NCBI GenBank assembly: GCA_964036665.1
Contig: OZ038530.1
Coordinates: forward strand, 11,852,001-11,916,000
Origin: Gordius sp. MW1
Taxonomy: Eukaryota > Nematomorpha > Gordioida > Gordea > Gordiidae
Direction of reading: 5' to 3'
Length of the DNA stretch: 64,000 nucleotides
Part shown: positions 58,701 to 64,000 of the stretch, one piece after another
How the letters are laid out: every line of letters starts with the position of its first letter
Numbering within the stretch: the stretch's first letter is position 1
Position numbers and translations under genes: made by a program
The notes under the pieces: generated by a model
What the model was told of the DNA's origin: nothing
The model's database searches: none
Seen by the model: only the letters and a program-made list of their open reading frames with translations

Positions 58701-61520
58701 ATGAAAATTTTACATTTTAAGATTAAATGAGTTTTTAATAAATCTAACTATATGTTTAATTTAATTATTTTAATATTATATTTAAAGACAAAACATTGGC
58801 TTTTAAGGCAAGTGAAGAGACCACTTAACAACTTAACCATTACCAAGATTGATGAGATATATCGCAAAAGGTTGCTCACTAATTTTCGCAAGAAACCTAT
58901 TTATATCATTTTTGCATTTTAATAAATTTTTATTGTAGTTTTTAAAAGTAAAAATATAATTGCTTCTTCGTTTTGGAATTGCTATAACATTAATTTACTT
59001 TTGTTTCTTCATTTTAAACAATTTTCTAGCTAATTTAATGTTAAGATCTGCATTCAGGATTTCTAAGCGATTATTAAAAGTCTTTAACGATTTGATGAGG
59101 CCATGCATGAATTTTAGCAATTTTTCTTTACTTAAAAGGATATTATTTTTTGTTAACGCCGAGAATAAACTTAAAATTGTTGAATTCTACTATATATTGC
59201 TTTTAATTATTTCACAATTTATTTTGCCGATTTAAATTATTATTGTCAAAAAATTATTCTACATTTTGATTTGTACAGATTAAGAACAATGTTGACTGTT
59301 GACGAGATTATGGAATCTATTATTGTGACTTTGTCAAAATACAACGCCCTAGATTCTACCTACCTCATATTTAGTTCGGACAATGGATATCATTTAGGTA
59401 GTATCAAATAACATTATCATTATGTTAGATAGTTTATAAAATTTTAATTTATAAGTACTTTTTAGCTAATTTGTAATGTGATTTCCTCCTTAATTTATCT
59501 AAAAAAATCGGTTGAATAAAAAAAATTTAACAGTATCCTTGACAATAAATACTATTTAAATTCAATAGGACAATTTGGGTTACCTTATGATAAAAGGGAA
59601 CCCTACGAATTCGACGTCAAAGTGCCACTAATGATTAGCGGTCCCGGTATAAAGAATCGAATAATTAAGGTATAATTTCTATTTTTATTTAGTAAATGAA
59701 ATTATTTTGTCAGGATGTAGTTTCTAACGTCGATTTGGCTCCAACCTTTTTAGACATGGCCCATGTTCCGTTCGATAGTAACGATTTTGACGGGATTTCA
59801 TTACTACCCCTCATGTTGTTAAATGGTCAAGAAATGCCTATGAGGCAAAGAGAAATCGTTTTGATTGAACACGAGGGAGAAAGAAAAGTTGGCCCAATCA
59901 AAGGATGTCCTATGTATGGGAATAACACCGACGCCCTGAGTGTAAATTTATTGCAAATACTTATGAACATATATACTACTAATATGATGGACTGGCAAAC
60001 AGCTGATATTTTTTAAGTAAGGGTGTACACCATGTTATACTAACAAACTTATATGGAAAAATAATCTTTTAATGGGCTCATTATTCATCCCTCCATAACT
60101 TTTGAAATTTTTCCAACAAGTAAGCATGGGCGTATCCAAGGGGTGGCAGGGAGGGGTACCTGCCCCCCTCTAAATCCAAATATCTGCCGAAATTTATTAA
60201 AATTATGGCAAACCATGATTTTGCCCCCCCCTAATCCCAATGCTGGCTACGCCCATGCAAGTAAGCAAATTTTAAAAAATCTCACCAAAAATGGCGACCT
60301 GAGTTACTTGATATTTAATGCAAAAATCAGCCGTCGCTGGTCTTTTATATTATTAGTTTAAGCTTCGAACGATTTGTCCGTCCGAGCCGCTTTAAATTAA
60401 AGATAGAAATTTGGGGGTTCGTTTTAATTATTATTATCTATTGATAGCCCCATAAAGTAATACATGAATGTGGGTCGTAAAATTAAAATATTGTAACTAA
60501 GAAGTTTAAAAAAATTACCTTAAAAGTTTATTTATAGCTATTTAAAATAGTGGTCATCAGAGCCACCTTTACCACCTGATATATTATTTTTAACCTATCA
60601 GCGGAATATTATGGTCGCTTTGTTTAAAATGGATGATATTTGAAGAATCTTATTTATTAAAAAATAATCGGGAGATATTTATTTAGTAGATGTAAATTGT
60701 GAAATTTTGTTTATTTAAGGCCAAATGCTTTTTTAGCGCGAACTCTTAGCAACTACTACGCAGATATAACATTTTTGGAATTAAAATAGTTTTCCTTGCG
60801 AATGACGCAGGCTTAACTTTGACTAATAAGGGTGAAATATAATATTCCTTTATTTTGGCCCAAAATTCAATTTAAACCATGTCGTTGATTTTAAAAAATT
60901 TTGCTCTAAAATGTAAACGACATTGGGTAAATTAATAGTTAATTTAAACTTATGGCGTAACCGAAGGGTCCAAAAATGTCCATAATGATTTGGGGCGTAA
61001 TTGATCCTAAAAATTCATGGTTAAATGATTTTTAAGTGGTTTATAACCTAGGCTCGCTTATTATTTTGCTTTATTCTTAGTCACGCAGACGATTTTTTGG
61101 CCTTTAAAACATCCTAAATCACCATTGCTTTCTTTTATTTTAAAATCGGTGCTTTATCATAATAAATTAGGTTCCTCTTAAATATATAATTTAGATTTGT
61201 GATATAGAATGTGTGTGTCAAGATGCACCAAATAATACCTACTCTTGCATAAGAAAAGTAAGCAGCCCACCACTACAGGGATCTAAACAAGGAGACATTG
61301 AAGAAAATTATCTCTATTGTGAATTTCGAGATTCTGAGGTTTTTAATTAAATTTTTTAAATTTGATTGTTTATGTAATCTAGGGCTTTAGAGAAGTGTAC
61401 GATTTGAATGCCGACCCATTTGAAATGAACAATATTGTATCAACAATTAATAAAGCTAAATTGAGGGATTTACAAGATAATTTGGACCATATGAAAAAGT
61501 GCAGGGGAAATGATTGTTAA
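55704..61520 (+). CDS. GNS: N-acetylglucosamine-6-sulfatase (lysosomal)
   Basis: GNS removes 6-O-sulfate from glucosamine during lysosomal heparan and keratan sulfate breakdown. Twelve exons in phase: 55704-55826, 55892-55918, 55955-56161, 56198-56257, 56494-56631, 58058-58219, 58788-58870, 59279-59397, 59569-59669, 59714-59941, 61195-61338, 61383-61520; 509 residues (human 552). Residues 1-22 form a signal peptide. Metal ligands Asp32-Asp33 (FLLTDDFD), Cys57 in CCPSRAS (formylglycine site), Asp301-Asn302 in SSDNGYH and Lys315 in PYDKR are present, so it should be active. Family-specific segments: [63 protein letters not shown]. About 14 residues after the DD motif of human GNS are missing, where a 27-nt microexon sits. 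AATAAA lies 48 nt after the stop. Confidence 0.95.
57539..57740. mobile_element. MITE family D, 31-bp inverted ends, GNS intron 5
   Basis: A 202-bp element with ends TAGAGTTGTTAAATTGCTAA and its complement (both continue through GAAAGTTAGC-type words for about 31 bp), and an exact 8-bp duplication TATGCTAC (57531-57538, 57741-57748). The interior holds GAGCGCG/CTCGAG-type words. hAT-type by duplication length. Only one copy in the window. Confidence 0.93.
60125..60257. mobile_element. MITE family A, copy 8, GNS intron 10
   Basis: A 133-bp element with ends CATGGGCGTATCC and GGCTACGCCCATG, exact 8-bp duplication CAAGTAAG (60117-60124, 60258-60265). Confidence 0.94.
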
Positions 61521-62354
61521 CATTTTACCCTTACTAGTACTACATTTGTATAAAATATTCTTTTTACAATAAAATAAAATAGAGACATTTCTCTAAAAAA
61601 TACAATGTCATTTAAATTTATAAATGTTTTTTATATTTATACAACTAAATTGAATCTTCAAACTATATATTATTTATTCATTATAATTTATTAATTACTA
61701 AAGTGTTAAACATGTGGGACACATATAGTTTTTAAATTGTTCATGATAATTGAGTCAGTCATATTTTTTAACTATTATAATCACCAACACTTGTTATTCG
61801 AATTTAGGCAAAAGAAATTTATTAGTCCCAAATCAATTAACCATTTAAATAATTTAAGAACATTCTGTCTGGAAACATATCTCAAGGAAGGGTAATAATT
61901 TTCAATCAAACTTAGCATGAAGCCAAAAGAAGGGAAAGTTCAAATGTTAGGTGGTTTTCCAAAATTGAATGTTAATAGATATTCTATAATTATAAAAACT
62001 TGGGTAATTCAACTCTAGTCATTATTTAGTTTAACAAATAAAATTAAATATTTTCTGTCTTTTTTTAGACAAAAAGTGTATAAAGTTCTATTAAAAGTCA
62101 TACAAAAATGATAAACAACAATGCCATCCCCTGCACCTTATACATCATTTCTAAACTTTTTTAGTCAAACATTTAAACTGTGTTTGATATGTAATTTCAA
62201 TTATTATCTCTAAAACTAAATTGGACACATGCTAATACAAGCATCTTAAGGTAAGAGGTTGACATATATAAATATTTGTTTGACAATTGATTTTTATATA
62301 CAATGAATAAATATATTTTACAATAATTTTCTATCATATCTTCCAATATACACT
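61521..62354. other. Intergenic DNA between convergent GNS and CHMP1
   Basis: 3' UTRs of both genes; AATAAA at 61568 serves GNS. No other feature seen. Confidence 0.6.
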
Positions 62355-63510
62355 TCATTTAGTGTCACGTAACAATGCTAGCCTAAATAGATTATAGGTG
62401 ACAAATTTTATATAGATAGATATCTATTGTATAATAAATTAAACTATTGAAATGTGTTTTTTTATTTATTGTTTACCTTTTGCTTAATAAATCTTCTTCT
62501 GCTTGACTTCTTCTCACACTAACTCCAACTGGCTGAGGTGTTTCAGTAACAACAGTTGGTAATTGTCCCATAATATCTAGCCCATTTTCTTCTGCAACTT
62601 GTTTTATTAACAATTCAACTTGATCTGTGGGTACAGTCAAAGTTGTTGCTGTAGACATGGATTGATCCAAAACCTTTATACAGATTATATTTTTTATATA
62701 TGCAATTATTAACACCAATCAATATTTAAAAATATGATGGACTTACAGAGGAATGTACATCCAAATTCTCCACATTTTGCTCAAATTTCTCCATTATTTT
62801 TGATACCTTAATACAAATTAACAACAAAACTTCTATACTTTTTATACTTTTTCAAGGTCCATACTGCTCATTGCTTTTTCTAATGCCTTAGTAATCATAG
62901 CCATATTCCTTGTAACCTTTATAATAAATATTAGGTTTATATTTGTGAAATTATAGCATTTGTATAATTAAAAAACTTTACTTTTTTTTACCTGTTTCAT
63001 TGTTTCTGCTGTCCTTATTTTAGAAGTTACGGCATCAACTTTTGATGAAAGCCTGAGATAATTTAGGGCTTCATTCTTTTTACGAATAGCATTTTCTGCA
63101 AAAATTCGAGCCCCTTCAATATTTTGGCTTTGAAGCGCCTTATGATAATAACAAAATTGAAAATAAAATGTATCTTATTTAATTATGTGAAACAATTATC
63201 TTAAGATCCTTACTTTTTTAACTTTGGCTGTCTCTAAAGTCTGATCCTTTTCAGATTTTTTTGCAAGCCTATCAAGTTGTTTGACGGTAAACTATCAAAG
63301 ATTGAACAAAATTACTTTAAAACATGTAAATTTTATTAATATGGATACTATGAGGTGTAATAATTTTCAACGTATCCAACAAAAATTTGGATAGTAAATT
63401 AATATAATTCAATCTATGGATATGTGTGCAAATTGTAGGCTTACTCTGAGTTGAAAAATAAGATCTATAAGAAATTTTTAAATGATCATCTAGACTAATA
63501 TACCTTCCAT
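62355..63510 (-). CDS. CHMP1: CHMP1 (ESCRT-III subunit)
   Basis: CHMP1 polymerises with other ESCRT-III proteins on endosomal and abscission membranes and recruits VPS4 and spastin. Eight exons on the minus strand: 63510-63504, 63464-63445, 63291-63214, 63138-62992, 62916-62848, 62806-62747, 62673-62477, 62382-62355; phases give 201 residues, near the family's 196-199. N-terminus [21 protein letters not shown]; core [20 protein letters not shown] and VDAVTSK; then [19 protein letters not shown] and [10 protein letters not shown]. The C-terminus reads [16 protein letters not shown], an MIM1 motif that binds MIT domains. Without the final 28-nt exon the frame would stop at SKR, losing the motif. 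The first coding exon is only 7 nt (ATGGAAG). CHMP1A or CHMP1B orthology cannot be decided, since most invertebrates have one gene. Confidence 0.94.
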
Positions 63511-64000
63511 GAATGAGTCATCTACAGCTGACTTGCAATTAGCCTTTAAGCGTATCGGTGCATTCGACCAAAGTTTAACTGACCAAATATCTATGAATGT
63601 CTATGAATATTTAACGAAAATGCTCCTTAAGAGGGGTTTACAGAGACGCAAACGTTAGTGTTAGTGTTTTAGGTCGGTGTTTTAGGTTAGGGTTTGGGTT
63701 AGGATTAGATGCACACATTTTAATCGACAAATGCATTTTCGTAATCATTTATTTGTTATTTGCTTTTTGGTCAATTGCAACTGAATCGCCTTTAAGGGTG
63801 CCTTCTCAACTTGTTGAAAAATATCTTGCCAAATTCACCCTGGGACATTAACGATTATCCACCATTATCATTAAGAACGCCCTGAGTACCTTTTATAACA
63901 ATTATCAATTTTATTTTTAAAAATACCTAAATTTTAACTAACGTAAATTTGAATGATCAATAGGCTTTTTTTTTTGGGGGACATTTTCTATTTGGGAGAC
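63511..64000. other. 5' flank of CHMP1 with a short telomere-like patch
   Basis: No gene recognised. 63655-63710 contains degenerate TTAGTG/TTAGGT/TTAGGG/TTTGGG words. It is too short and mixed to be a telomere. Confidence 0.45.

Overview
The window is nuclear DNA from an AT-rich eukaryote, most likely an animal. Its protein-coding genes are split by GT-AG introns, and the products are conserved animal proteins: SEC63, TBC1D23, IFT80, lysosomal glucosamine-6-sulfatase (GNS) and the ESCRT-III subunit CHMP1. Exon phases close exactly in every gene I rebuilt. Introns are of two kinds: tiny ones of 34-44 nt crowded at the 5' ends of genes, and long ones full of transposons. That 5' bias is known from schistosomes, and together with the Penelope-like elements it makes a flatworm a reasonable guess, but this is inference and not proof.

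Layout. 416-6522 (+): the last six coding exons of SEC63. 6523-13984: no gene; small hAT-type MITEs, a Helentron-like element with a CCAAT-containing minisatellite (8311-10045), and a short hAT transposon with 8-bp target duplications (12612-13731). 13985-15005 (-): a two-exon gene for a Cys4 zinc-finger-like protein that I cannot name; a possible oppositely directed first exon starts 36 bp away (15042). 17041-20880: remnants of a hAT transposase and of a LINE endonuclease. 20929-30778 (+): complete TBC1D23, 16 exons. 32340-37903 (-): complete IFT80, 11 exons, convergent with TBC1D23. 37992-39974: a Tc1/mariner-type element just upstream of IFT80. 40330-55375: a LINE on the minus strand cut in two by a 13.9 kb hAT-type element, which holds a tandem duplication, which holds a 10.35 kb Helentron-like insertion, which holds a 5.1 kb cluster of Penelope-like retroelements. 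55704-61520 (+): complete GNS, 12 exons. 62355-63510 (-): complete CHMP1, 8 exons, convergent with GNS.

The host genes are unrelated housekeeping and trafficking genes (ER translocation, endosome-to-Golgi capture, intraflagellar transport, lysosomal sulfate removal, membrane scission) and show no operon-like organisation. The unusual biology is in the transposons: at least four nested layers datable from their junctions, an almost intact Penelope-like open reading frame with a GIY-YIG nuclease, and several MITE families whose 8-bp target duplications can be read directly. Exon boundaries were placed by eye from splice signals, phase and recalled family similarity; no alignment was run.
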